Shown: positions 25,257 to 34,452 of the stretch, one piece after another
Layout of the letters: each line of letters starts with the position of its first letter
Position numbering within the stretch: the first letter of the stretch is position 1
Origin: Vibrio cortegadensis
GTDB taxonomy: Bacteria > Pseudomonadota > Gammaproteobacteria > Enterobacterales > Vibrionaceae
NCBI RefSeq assembly: GCF_024347395.1
Contig: NZ_AP025472.1
Span: forward strand, 2,294,001-2,358,000
Direction: 5' to 3'
DNA: 64,000 nucleotides
The notes under the pieces: model-generated
What the model was told of the DNA's origin: nothing
Database searches by the model: none
What the model saw: the letters and a program-made list of their open reading frames with translations, nothing else
Position numbers and translations under genes: made by a program

Positions 25257-27833
25257 ATGCAAGAACAATATAACCCGCAAGAGATTGAACAAAAGGTTCA
25301 ACAACACTGGGATGACAGCGAGACTTTCGTTGTAAGTGAAGACCCAAACAAAGAAAAATTCTACTGTCTTTCTATGTTCCCTTACCCAAGTGGCCGACTG
25401 CACATGGGTCACGTGCGTAACTACACCATCGGTGATGTGGTATCTCGTTTCCAACGACTGCAAGGCAAAAATGTTATGCAACCTATTGGTTGGGATGCAT
25501 TTGGTCTACCTGCTGAAAACGCAGCAGTAAAAAACAAAACCGCTCCAGCACCGTGGACTTACGAAAACATCGAGTACATGAAAAACCAACTTAAGCTTCT
25601 TGGCTTTGGTTACGACTGGAAACGTGAATTCGCGACTTGTACTCCAGAGTACTACCGCTGGGAACAAGAGTTCTTCACTAAGCTTTACGAAAAAGGCCTA
25701 GTGTACAAAAAGACTTCTTCTGTTAACTGGTGTCCAAACGACCAAACTGTTCTTGCGAACGAGCAAGTAGAAGACGGTTGTTGCTGGCGTTGTGACACTC
25801 CAGTAGAACAAAAGAAAATTCCACAGTGGTTCATTAAAATCACTGAGTACGCTCAAGAGCTACTAGACGACCTAGACAACCTTGAAGGTTGGCCTGAAAT
25901 GGTTAAAACCATGCAGCGCAACTGGATCGGTCGCTCTGAAGGTGTTGAGCTATCTTTCGCTGTTAACGGCGAAGAAGCACCACTAGAAGTGTACACAACT
26001 CGCCCAGATACACTAATGGGTGTTTCTTATGTTGGTATCGCTGCAGGTCACCCTCTTGCAGAGAAAGCATCTAAGAACAACCCTGAGCTTGCTGCATTCG
26101 TTGATGAATGTCGCAACACTAAAGTGGCAGAAGCAGAACTCGCAACGATGGAAAAGAAAGGTATGGATACTGGCCTAACAGCTATCCACCCTCTTAACGG
26201 TCGTGTTGTTCCTGTTTACGTAGCAAACTTCGTACTTATGGATTACGGCACAGGTGCTGTAATGGCGGTTCCTGCTCACGATCAACGTGACTATGAATTC
26301 GCAACTAAGTACGGCATTGATATCATTCCAGTAATCAAACCTGAAGATGGTTCTGAACTAGATGTTTCAGAAGCAGCTTACACTGAGAAAGGTGTACTGT
26401 TCGATTCTGGTGAATTCGATGGCCTTGCGTTCCAAGAAGCGTTCGGTGCAATCGCTGCGAAGCTAGAAGCTGAAGGCAAAGGTAAGAAAACAGTAAACTT
26501 CCGTCTACGTGACTGGGGTGTATCTCGTCAACGTTACTGGGGCGCTCCAATCCCAATGGTAACCACTGAAGATGGTGAAGTTCACCCTGTACCAGCAGAC
26601 CAACTGCCAGTGATTCTTCCTGAAGATGTAGTAATGGATGGCGTTACTAGCCCAATCAAAGCTGACAAATCTTGGGCTGAAACCACATTCAATGGCGAAC
26701 CTGCGCTACGTGAAACTGATACATTCGATACGTTCATGGAATCTTCATGGTACTACGCACGTTACTGTTCACCACAAGCTGACGACATTTTAGACCCAGA
26801 AAAAGCAAACTACTGGTTGCCAGTTGACCAATACGTTGGTGGTATTGAACACGCTTGTATGCACCTGCTTTACTCTCGTTTCTTCCATAAGCTTCTACGT
26901 GATGCGGGTTATGTGACGTCTGACGAACCGTTCAAGCAACTACTATGTCAAGGCATGGTTCTGGCTGATGCGTTCTACCACACCAACGAGAAAGGCACGA
27001 AAGAGTGGATTGCTCCAACTGACGTGACTATCGAGCGTGATGGTAAAGGTCGCATTGAAACAGCGGTTGATAACGAAGGTCGTAACGTAGAACACTCAGG
27101 CATGATCAAAATGTCTAAGTCGAAAAACAACGGTATCGACCCGCAAGAGATGGTAGACAAGTACGGCGCAGATACAGTACGTCTATTCATGATGTTTGCA
27201 TCACCTGCTGATATGACGCTTGAATGGCAAGAGTCTGGCGTTGAAGGCGCTAACCGTTTCCTTAAACGTGTTTGGAAACTGGTTCACGCTCACTCTTCTA
27301 AAGGTGCAGCTGAAACTGTTGATGCTTCTGCGCTATCTGGTGACCAAAAAGCACTTCGTCGTGATATCCACAAAACTATCGCGAAAGTGACAGACGATAT
27401 TGGCCGTCGCCAAACGTTCAACACTGCGATTGCGGCAATCATGGAACTGATGAACAAGCTTGCAAAAGCACCTCAAGAATCAGTACAAGATCGTGCAATT
27501 CTTGATGAAGCGCTAAAAGCCGTGGTTCGCATGCTTTACCCAATGACGCCACACATCTCTTACGAAATGTGGATTGCACTTGGTGAATCAAACGTAGACT
27601 CAGCAACATGGCCAACGTTTGATGAGAAAGCGCTAGTGGAAGACGAGAAAACTATCGTTGTCATGATCAACGGTAAGCTACGTGCGAAGCTAACGGTTGC
27701 TGCTGACGCAACAGAAGAACAAGTTCGTGAACTTGGTCTAAACGATGAGAACGCTAAGAAGTTCCTAGATGGCTTAACTATCCGTAAAGTTATCTTCGTA
27801 CCAGGCAAGCTTCTAAACATCGTAGCTAACTAA
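25257..27833 (+). CDS. leuS: Leucyl-tRNA synthetase
   Basis: 858 aa, the normal length. Class Ia synthetase: HIGH-type LHMGH in PYPSGRLHMGH near residue 50, CP1 editing domain (about 225-420), and KMSKS in IKMSKSKNNG near residue 620. Also zinc-cluster-like cysteines around 160-180 (CPNDQTV, CCWRC). Charges tRNA-Leu, including the seven Leu-TAG tRNAs in this window. CTA is a frequent Leu codon in the gene itself. Followed by a hairpin, then lptE-holA in the standard order. Confidence 0.98.
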   Translation: MQEQYNPQEIEQKVQQHWDDSETFVVSEDPNKEKFYCLSMFPYPSGRLHMGHVRNYTIGDVVSRFQRLQGKNVMQPIGWDAFGLPAENAAVKNKTAPAPWTYENIEYMKNQLKLLGFGYDWKREFATCTPEYYRWEQEFFTKLYEKGLVYKKTSSVNWCPNDQTVLANEQVEDGCCWRCDTPVEQKKIPQWFIKITEYAQELLDDLDNLEGWPEMVKTMQRNWIGRSEGVELSFAVNGEEAPLEVYTTRPDTLMGVSYVGIAAGHPLAEKASKNNPELAAFVDECRNTKVAEAELATMEKKGMDTGLTAIHPLNGRVVPVYVANFVLMDYGTGAVMAVPAHDQRDYEFATKYGIDIIPVIKPEDGSELDVSEAAYTEKGVLFDSGEFDGLAFQEAFGAIAAKLEAEGKGKKTVNFRLRDWGVSRQRYWGAPIPMVTTEDGEVHPVPADQLPVILPEDVVMDGVTSPIKADKSWAETTFNGEPALRETDTFDTFMESSWYYARYCSPQADDILDPEKANYWLPVDQYVGGIEHACMHLLYSRFFHKLLRDAGYVTSDEPFKQLLCQGMVLADAFYHTNEKGTKEWIAPTDVTIERDGKGRIETAVDNEGRNVEHSGMIKMSKSKNNGIDPQEMVDKYGADTVRLFMMFASPADMTLEWQESGVEGANRFLKRVWKLVHAHSSKGAAETVDASALSGDQKALRRDIHKTIAKVTDDIGRRQTFNTAIAAIMELMNKLAKAPQESVQDRAILDEALKAVVRMLYPMTPHISYEMWIALGESNVDSATWPTFDEKALVEDEKTIVVMINGKLRAKLTVAADATEEQVRELGLNDENAKKFLDGLTIRKVIFVPGKLLNIVAN

Positions 27834-27896
27834 GATTGCGACGTGAATTTAATGTGGCAGATTAATTACGAACTATTTTGTAGTTAATCTGTCTTT

Positions 27897-27928
27897 AAAC
27901 AGGACAGCCATTACTGTCCTGTTTATTA
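27897..27928 (+). terminator. Hairpin terminator after leuS
   Basis: AAACAGGACAG (27897-27907) pairs with CTGTCCTGTTT (27914-27924). The following sequence is T-rich but interrupted (ATTATT). A second hairpin (AGATTAATTAC with GTAGTTAATCT, about 27860-27890) precedes it, so leuS and lptE may be only partly uncoupled. Confidence 0.7.
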
Positions 27929-28018
27929 TTCAAACTAACCAACTATTTATCTCAACCTATTTCATTAGCACAACAGTGGGCTGAGATAAGTATTCCACTA
28001 CATGAGAGCCATCAAACA

Positions 28019-28606
28019 ATGCGCCTATTTTCCCTACCGTCAATGAAGATTTCACTTGTTGTCTTACTTACTAGTTTAGTCAGTGCATGTGGCTTCCACT
28101 TACGTGGCGAATACTCCATCCCACAAGAGCTTGCAACACTCTCACTAACCAGTTTCGACCAATATAATGAGTTAACTCGTGATGTTAAAGATCAGCTAAT
28201 ACTTAACAATATCACTCTTGTAACACCATCGAACACCACTCCCAATATTCACCTCATCGATGAAAGCATCGATGAACGGACTCTTTCTCTATACCAAAAT
28301 AGCCAAGCCGCAGAGAAAGAGCTGACCTATAAAGTCTCTTATCGAGTGACTCTACCAACTATCGGTTCAGACGTTTTTTCCACTACCGTTAATCGTAATT
28401 ACTTAGACAACCCATTAACGGCCCTAGCAAAATCAGTTGAACGAGATGTCATTGAAAGTGAAATGCGTACACAGGCTGCCGCTCAGATCATCCGTCAGCT
28501 TGCTCGAACTCGAACTCAAATAAGTGAAGCTGAGCTAAAAAAATCTCGTGATATCGCGACGTCAAGCTTGCCTAATAGCAATAACCAATCAACAAGCAGT
28601 AATTAA
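28019..28606 (+). CDS. lptE: LPS assembly outer-membrane lipoprotein LptE
   Basis: 195 aa. Lipoprotein signal ending LVSAC (Cys24), then GFHLRGEYSIP, the conserved start of mature LptE. It plugs the LptD barrel and completes the LPS translocon. A Ser/Asn-rich tail ends the protein. Start at 28019 has GAGAG upstream; an ATG eight codons later has none. holA follows after 8 bp. Confidence 0.95.
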   Translation: MRLFSLPSMKISLVVLLTSLVSACGFHLRGEYSIPQELATLSLTSFDQYNELTRDVKDQLILNNITLVTPSNTTPNIHLIDESIDERTLSLYQNSQAAEKELTYKVSYRVTLPTIGSDVFSTTVNRNYLDNPLTALAKSVERDVIESEMRTQAAAQIIRQLARTRTQISEAELKKSRDIATSSLPNSNNQSTSSN

Positions 28607-28614
28607 GATCAATA

Positions 28615-29652
28615 ATGCGCATTTATGCAGACAAATTAACCGAGCACCTTAGCCGTCAACTTCAAAACGTCTATTTGCTATTTGGTAATGAACCATTACT
28701 GCTTCAGGAAAGCCGCGAAGCGATTCAACATATCGCTAAAGAGCAAGGGTTCGATGAAAAACATCGATTTTCAATTGATAACAGTTTGGATTGGAATCAA
28801 GTTGCGGATTGCTGCCAAGCACTTAGCTTGTTTTCTTCTCGCCAAATTATTGAATTAGAGCTTCCAGAATCAGGCGTAAATGCGGCAATAGCAAAAGAGT
28901 TACTCGCACTATCAAGCTTGCTTCATAGCGATATTCTACTGATCCTTGTCGGTAGCAAACTGACGAAAGCGCAAGAAAATGCCAAATGGTTCAAAGCCCT
29001 CTCCGCACAGGGTGACTGGGTCAGCTGCTTAACGCCAGACATCCAGCGTCTACCACAGTTTGTTCAAGCTCGTTGTCGAAAATTAGGCTTAAAGCCAGAT
29101 CCAGAAGCACTACAAATGCTTGCTCAGTGGCATGAAGGTAACTTATTTGCACTGGCTCAGAGCTTAGAAAAATTAGTTTTACTCTACCCTGACGGACAAC
29201 TTACGCTCGTTCGCTTAGAAGAAGCCTTAAGCAGACATAATCATTTTACGACTTTTCATTGGATCGATGCCCTATTAATAGGCAAAGCCAATCGGGCACA
29301 GCGGATATTACGTCAGCTTGAAGCCGAAGGTGTCGAAACGGTCATTCTACTTCGAAGCATTCAAAAAGAGTTCAGCCTACTGCTTAGAATGCATCAACAA
29401 TCGAAGCTGATGAATATGGCTCAAGTCTTTGAAAAAAATAGAATATGGCAATCAAAGCGACCGTTTTATAATGCCGCGCTTCAGCGTTTATCTGTAGCTA
29501 AGATTCATCGACTGCTCATTTTACTGACTCAAATAGAGCTCACAGCAAAAACACAATATGAACATTCACCTTGGCCACAATTAATACAGTTAAGCCTAGA
29601 AGTGTGTAAGCCTGAACATGAGATACCGTTCTCGACCGCTTTTCACAACTAA
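28615..29652 (+). CDS. holA: DNA polymerase III subunit delta
   Basis: 345 aa. Clamp-loader delta subunit that opens the beta ring. YLLFGNEPLLLQESREAI near residues 19-36 matches the family, including the beta-contacting segment and the degenerate nucleotide-binding fold. Coupled to lptE as in E. coli. In enterobacteria nadD follows; here the next gene is rsfS after an 85-bp gap. Confidence 0.95.
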   Translation: MRIYADKLTEHLSRQLQNVYLLFGNEPLLLQESREAIQHIAKEQGFDEKHRFSIDNSLDWNQVADCCQALSLFSSRQIIELELPESGVNAAIAKELLALSSLLHSDILLILVGSKLTKAQENAKWFKALSAQGDWVSCLTPDIQRLPQFVQARCRKLGLKPDPEALQMLAQWHEGNLFALAQSLEKLVLLYPDGQLTLVRLEEALSRHNHFTTFHWIDALLIGKANRAQRILRQLEAEGVETVILLRSIQKEFSLLLRMHQQSKLMNMAQVFEKNRIWQSKRPFYNAALQRLSVAKIHRLLILLTQIELTAKTQYEHSPWPQLIQLSLEVCKPEHEIPFSTAFHN

Positions 29653-29737
29653 AATCGTGGTATACACTGCCCGCGAAATGAATTTCATTTTTACCATTTT
29701 ATTTAAAGCTTATATCTAAGCCCCAGAGGAACACACC

Positions 29738-30055
29738 GTGTTACAAGCAGAATTGAACAACTTCTTAGCTGATAAAGCTGACGACATGAAAGCAGAAAAC
29801 ATTGTTACGATTAATGTAGAAGGCAAATCAAACATCACAGATTACATGATTGTTTGTACGGGCACTTCTAAGCGCCATGTCGCTTCTATCGCAGAACATG
29901 TAGCCGATGAAATGAAAAAATCAGGTATTGAACCTATCGCGATTAGCGGTGAGCAAGAAGGTGAATGGGTCGTTCTAGATTTAGGCACAAGCATGTTACA
30001 TGTGATGCAAGAGGAACACCGTGAGCTTTACCAACTAGAAAAGTTGTGGAGCTAG
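29738..30055 (+). CDS. rsfS: Ribosome silencing factor RsfS
   Basis: 105 aa. Binds uL14 on the 50S subunit and blocks joining to 30S in stationary phase. Typical Iojap motifs: NITDYMIVCTGTSKRHV and GEWVVLDLGTSMLHVM. Starts at GTG with AGAGGA about 7 nt upstream. rlmH follows after 4 bp, the conserved pair. Confidence 0.96.
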   Translation: MLQAELNNFLADKADDMKAENIVTINVEGKSNITDYMIVCTGTSKRHVASIAEHVADEMKKSGIEPIAISGEQEGEWVVLDLGTSMLHVMQEEHRELYQLEKLWS

Positions 30056-30059
30056 TCTT

Positions 30060-30530
30060 TTGAAAATTCAATTAATCGCAGTCGGAACAAAGATGCCCAA
30101 GTGGGTAGAGGAAGGCTTTCAAGAATATCGTCGTCGATTCCCACATGACATGCCACTCGATTTAATTGAGATTACAGCAGGCAAGCGCGGAAAGAACGCT
30201 GATATTGCTCGTATTCTGCAAAAGGAAGGGGAAGCGATGTTGGCTGCCGTACCTAAAGGCAACCGCATTGTTACGCTCGATATCCCAGGTAAGAAATGGG
30301 ATACCGAACAGCTAGCTGGTCAATTAGAGAGTTGGAAGTTAGACGCTCGTGATGTCTCTATCCTAATTGGTGGACCTGAAGGGTTAGCACCGGCTTGTAA
30401 AGCGGCCGCTGAGCAGAGTTGGTCTTTATCTGCACTCACACTTCCTCACCCCCTTGTTCGAATCGTTATGGCTGAAAGCTTATATCGAGCATGGAGTATT
30501 ACAACTAATCATCCGTACCACCGAGAATAA
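30060..30530 (+). CDS. rlmH: 23S rRNA (pseudouridine1915-N3)-methyltransferase RlmH
   Basis: 156 aa, SPOUT-class enzyme methylating pseudouridine 1915 in helix 69. The knot motifs ILIGGPEGL and LTLPHPLVRI are intact, and the C terminus NHPYHRE is conserved. Starts at TTG (30060), just past the rsfS stop, giving MKIQLIAVGTKMP as in E. coli. mrdA begins 6 bp later. Confidence 0.97.
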   Translation: MKIQLIAVGTKMPKWVEEGFQEYRRRFPHDMPLDLIEITAGKRGKNADIARILQKEGEAMLAAVPKGNRIVTLDIPGKKWDTEQLAGQLESWKLDARDVSILIGGPEGLAPACKAAAEQSWSLSALTLPHPLVRIVMAESLYRAWSITTNHPYHRE

Positions 30531-30536
30531 TTTGTA

Positions 30537-32420
30537 ATGTTACGCAGACGTAGCCAAATACGAGATTACAAAGCAGAAGCACGGCTATTTTCTAGCCGTG
30601 CTGTTGTATCATTTATTGGTATTATTGTGATGATGGGGCTTCTCATTGCAAACCTATACAACATCCAAGTCAACCAATACCAAGATTATAAAACTCGCTC
30701 TAACGACAATCGCATTAAAGTCGTTCCTATCGCGCCCAATCGTGGCCTGATTTATGATCGTAATGGTGTATTACTTGCCGAAAATCGCCCTGTTTATAAT
30801 TTAGAACTCACCTCTGAAAAAATTAAAAACATCGATGAGACGATTGAACGTCTTCGAGCAATTTTAGAGATCTCTCCAGAACGAGTGGCTCGCTTCAAAA
30901 AAGAGAAAAGACGCGCTCGCCGTTTTAAGTCGGTCCCGTTATTAACTCAGTTAACAGAAGAACAAGTCGCAATCTTTGCAGTTAATCAGCACAAATACCC
31001 TGGGGTTGAAGTGACTGCAACACTAAAGCGTTTCTACCCTTTTGGAAGAGAACTTACTCACGTTATTGGTTACGTGTCTCGCATCAATGACCGCGATATG
31101 CAGAAACTGATTCGAGAAGAGAAAGACTCCAATTATCAAGCAACCCGTGATATCGGGAAATTGGGCATCGAAAGCTATTACGAAGATGTCTTACATGGGA
31201 TTGCCGGCTACCAAGAAGTGGAAGTCAATAGCCGCGGGCGAATTATCCGAACTCTAAAATATGTTCCTCCTGTACCAGGGAAAGATATTGTTCTTAATTT
31301 AGATATTAAACTACAACAGTACGTCACTAAATTATTAGATGGACGCCGAGGCTCTGCCGTTGTTCTGGATCCGAAAGACAATGGCGTACTTGCGATGGTC
31401 TCTAGCCCAAGTTATGACCCCAATGCATTTGTGCATGGAATATCGGTGAAAGGTTATAACGCACTACTCAACAACCCAGACCGCCCACTGGTAAATAGAG
31501 CCACACTCGGTATTTACCCACCAGCATCAACCATTAAGCCCTTTATTGCTGTCGCGGCATTAGAGGAAGGGGTTATTACACCAAGTACAACACGTAACGA
31601 TCCCGGTTATTGGAAAATACCCAACTCAAAAACCAAACCTTTCAGAGACTGGCTTCGCTGGGGACATGGCAAAGTTAACATCTCCAAAGCAATTGAAGAG
31701 TCTGTGGATACCTTTTTCTATCAAATCGCGTTTGATCTGGGGATCGACCGCCTATCTCGTTGGATGATGATGTTTGGCTTTGGTGATTACACTGGCATTG
31801 ATATCAACGAAGAGAGCAAAGCCAATATGCCAACCCGAGACTGGAAAATGGGCAGACACAGAACACCATGGTATCAAGGTGATACTATTCCTGTTGGTAT
31901 TGGCCAAGGTTATTGGACGGCAACACCGATGCAAATTGCCAAGGCAACATCAGTATTGGTGAATGATGGCCAAGTGACAGCTCCTCACCTATTGCGTTCA
32001 ACCATTGAGAATGGCGGCGAATTTTCTTCTCAACAACTTTCTGAGATCGTGACTTACCCGCCTATCACTAACGTGCCTACTCGTTATTGGGATATCGCAA
32101 AAGATGGGATGCGCCGAGTGAATCACGGCAAAAAGGGAACAGCAAGACGCTCATTCCAAAAAATGTCTTATGTGTCTGCGGGAAAATCGGGGACCGCACA
32201 AGTATTCGGCCTTAAAGAAGATCAAGAGTACAACGCAGATGAGCTCGCGGAACATTTACGCGATCACGCATTATTTACCGGTTTTGCCCCAGTTGATGAT
32301 CCACAATTGATCGTGACCCTAGTTCTTGAAAATGCAGGCGGCGGTTCAAGCAATGGTGGCCCTGTGGTGCGCAAAATTTTCGACCATGTCATTCTCAATT
32401 CGAAAGAGGCTAACAAGTAA
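30537..32420 (+). CDS. mrdA: Penicillin-binding protein 2 (elongasome transpeptidase)
   Basis: 627 aa. Class B PBP: a membrane anchor (about 22-44), pedestal region (about 60-240) and transpeptidase domain with the acylated serine S331 in STIK, SVD, and KSGT near residue 545. Crosslinks peptidoglycan during side-wall elongation with RodA, encoded next; the stop and the mrdB start overlap by one base (TAATG). Cell-shape operon with rlpA and dacA downstream. Confidence 0.98.
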   Translation: MLRRRSQIRDYKAEARLFSSRAVVSFIGIIVMMGLLIANLYNIQVNQYQDYKTRSNDNRIKVVPIAPNRGLIYDRNGVLLAENRPVYNLELTSEKIKNIDETIERLRAILEISPERVARFKKEKRRARRFKSVPLLTQLTEEQVAIFAVNQHKYPGVEVTATLKRFYPFGRELTHVIGYVSRINDRDMQKLIREEKDSNYQATRDIGKLGIESYYEDVLHGIAGYQEVEVNSRGRIIRTLKYVPPVPGKDIVLNLDIKLQQYVTKLLDGRRGSAVVLDPKDNGVLAMVSSPSYDPNAFVHGISVKGYNALLNNPDRPLVNRATLGIYPPASTIKPFIAVAALEEGVITPSTTRNDPGYWKIPNSKTKPFRDWLRWGHGKVNISKAIEESVDTFFYQIAFDLGIDRLSRWMMMFGFGDYTGIDINEESKANMPTRDWKMGRHRTPWYQGDTIPVGIGQGYWTATPMQIAKATSVLVNDGQVTAPHLLRSTIENGGEFSSQQLSEIVTYPPITNVPTRYWDIAKDGMRRVNHGKKGTARRSFQKMSYVSAGKSGTAQVFGLKEDQEYNADELAEHLRDHALFTGFAPVDDPQLIVTLVLENAGGGSSNGGPVVRKIFDHVILNSKEANK

Positions 32421-33541
32421 TGAAACTGGATCCATCAACCGGTCGCAATCGAATTTTATTTGAGCGCTTCCACATTGATTTGCCTCTCCTTCTTGGCTTA
32501 CTTGTGCTTATGGGGTTTGGTCTCATTGTGATGTATAGCGCCAGTGGTCAGAGCCTGGCGATGATGGATCGCCAAGCGATGCGTATGGCTTTAGCCTTAG
32601 GGGTTATGCTTTTTTTAGCGCAGATCTCTCCGAGAACCTATGAAACGCTTGCGCCCTTACTTTTTGTCAGTGGCGTGGTTCTACTGCTAGGCGTACTGTT
32701 TTTTGGTGAGGCTTCAAAAGGGGCACAACGCTGGCTTAACCTAGGCTTTGTTCGATTCCAACCATCAGAATTACTCAAACTTGCAGTACCATTAATGGTC
32801 GCTCGCTTTATCGGTAAGCGATCGCTCCCACCGACCTTTCAAACGCTCGTAATATCATTAGTGATGGTATTTCTTCCCACTATTTTGATTGCAAAACAGC
32901 CGGACTTAGGAACCTCAATCCTCATTGCTGCTTCTGGCATTTTTGTGATCTTTCTGGCTGGTATTAGTTGGAAGATCATCGCAGCTGCCGCAACAGCCTT
33001 AGGTTGTTTTATCCCTATCCTGTGGTTCTTTTTGATGCGTGAATATCAGAAGGTTCGCGTAAGAACACTCTTTGATCCGGAATCTGATCCTCTCGGAGCG
33101 GGTTACCACATTATTCAAAGTAAAATCGCCATCGGGTCAGGTGGCATCTCAGGCAAAGGGTGGTTGCAAGGTACTCAATCACAATTGGAGTTCCTTCCAG
33201 AGCGACATACTGACTTTATCTTTGCAGTCATCGCAGAAGAATGGGGCATGATAGGTATTTTACTCCTATTAACGCTTTATCTATTTATCATCGGTCGTGG
33301 GCTATTCTTAGCGAGCCAAGCTCAAACCGCTTTTGGGAGAATGATGGCTGGTAGTATCGTTCTCAGTTTCTTTGTCTATGTTTTCGTAAATATAGGCATG
33401 GTGAGCGGCATTCTTCCCGTAGTTGGTGTACCACTGCCCCTGATAAGCTATGGTGGAACCTCTATGGTGACACTTATGGCAGGTTTCGGTATGTTAATGT
33501 CGATCCATACACATAGAAAAGCATTCTCAAAGGCAACATAA
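32420..33541 (+). CDS. mrdB: SEDS peptidoglycan glycosyltransferase RodA
   Basis: 373 aa with about ten membrane segments. SEDS polymerase that forms glycan strands for elongation as the partner of PBP2. Signature regions: QPSELLKLAVPL, KQPDLGTSIL and the C-terminal GVPLPLISYGGTS. Start codon overlaps the mrdA stop by one base, implying translational coupling and matched amounts. Confidence 0.98.
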   Translation: MKLDPSTGRNRILFERFHIDLPLLLGLLVLMGFGLIVMYSASGQSLAMMDRQAMRMALALGVMLFLAQISPRTYETLAPLLFVSGVVLLLGVLFFGEASKGAQRWLNLGFVRFQPSELLKLAVPLMVARFIGKRSLPPTFQTLVISLVMVFLPTILIAKQPDLGTSILIAASGIFVIFLAGISWKIIAAAATALGCFIPILWFFLMREYQKVRVRTLFDPESDPLGAGYHIIQSKIAIGSGGISGKGWLQGTQSQLEFLPERHTDFIFAVIAEEWGMIGILLLLTLYLFIIGRGLFLASQAQTAFGRMMAGSIVLSFFVYVFVNIGMVSGILPVVGVPLPLISYGGTSMVTLMAGFGMLMSIHTHRKAFSKAT

Positions 33542-33544
33542 ATT

Positions 33545-34369
33545 ATGACCATGCGCAGCTGTTTCATTTTCGCTCTATTTGGCACCGTTTTAGTTGGGTG
33601 TACCTCAACTAAAGAGGATGCTAGCCGCTACTCAATAGATAATGATATTGCCCCTGATGCCCCACTGACTGTTGACCATATTGAAGATGCACATCCAAAA
33701 TATGAACCTTACAGTCTAGGAGGGAATACGGACTACACACTCAGAGGGAAAGATTACAAAATAATCAAAAATACCAATGAGTTTAAACAGCAAGGAAAAG
33801 CCTCTTGGTACGGAGAGAAGTTTCACGGGCACCTAACTTCAAATGGTGAGATTTATGACATGTATTCCATGTCTGCCGCCCATAAAACGCTACCGATTCC
33901 TAGCTATGTTAAAGTCACCAATACGGATAATGGAAAATCAGCCGTTGTTCGAGTCAATGATCGTGGTCCTTTTCATGAAGGTCGAATCATAGATCTTAGC
34001 TATGCCGCCGCTTATAAACTCGATGTCGTTAAAACAGGGACAGCAAGTGTCGAGATTGAAGTGATCAATATCGATAAACCAGTAGGCGAACAAGCCAATA
34101 AGCTACTGCCTAAGTACATTATTCAAGTTGCCACTTCAAAACATCCTGAACGTACCCGAACTTTAGCGGATGAATTAGGTCAAAAGCTATCAGTTGCTAG
34201 TTTTCTTGAGAGTACAGAGCAACAGCACCGAGTGTTCCTTGGCCCATTTAATGACTACGCTCTGACGCAGACAACTTTAGAACAAGTTAAAATGTTGGGC
34301 TATTCATCCGCTTTTATCAAAAAGCATACGCCAAAATTAACAATGAGTAACACTATTGACAATGAGTAG
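33545..34369 (+). CDS. rlpA: Septal ring lytic lipoprotein RlpA
   Basis: 274 aa. Lipoprotein signal ending LVGC (Cys19 from the first ATG, Cys17 from the second). A double-psi beta-barrel domain (about 83-165) carries GKASWYGEKFHG, TSNGEIYDM and RVNDRGPFHEGRIIDLS, which include the acidic and His residues of active lytic transglycosylases. A SPOR domain (about 195-265) targets denuded glycan at the septum. Lies 3 bp after mrdB. Confidence 0.94.
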   Translation: MTMRSCFIFALFGTVLVGCTSTKEDASRYSIDNDIAPDAPLTVDHIEDAHPKYEPYSLGGNTDYTLRGKDYKIIKNTNEFKQQGKASWYGEKFHGHLTSNGEIYDMYSMSAAHKTLPIPSYVKVTNTDNGKSAVVRVNDRGPFHEGRIIDLSYAAAYKLDVVKTGTASVEIEVINIDKPVGEQANKLLPKYIIQVATSKHPERTRTLADELGQKLSVASFLESTEQQHRVFLGPFNDYALTQTTLEQVKMLGYSSAFIKKHTPKLTMSNTIDNE

Positions 34370-34452
34370 CACTGCTTCTAGTGTTACCATTTCTGACTTG
34401 CCAGAATGATTCTGTTAAGATACCGACAGTTAACCAAAGAATTGCACCCAAA

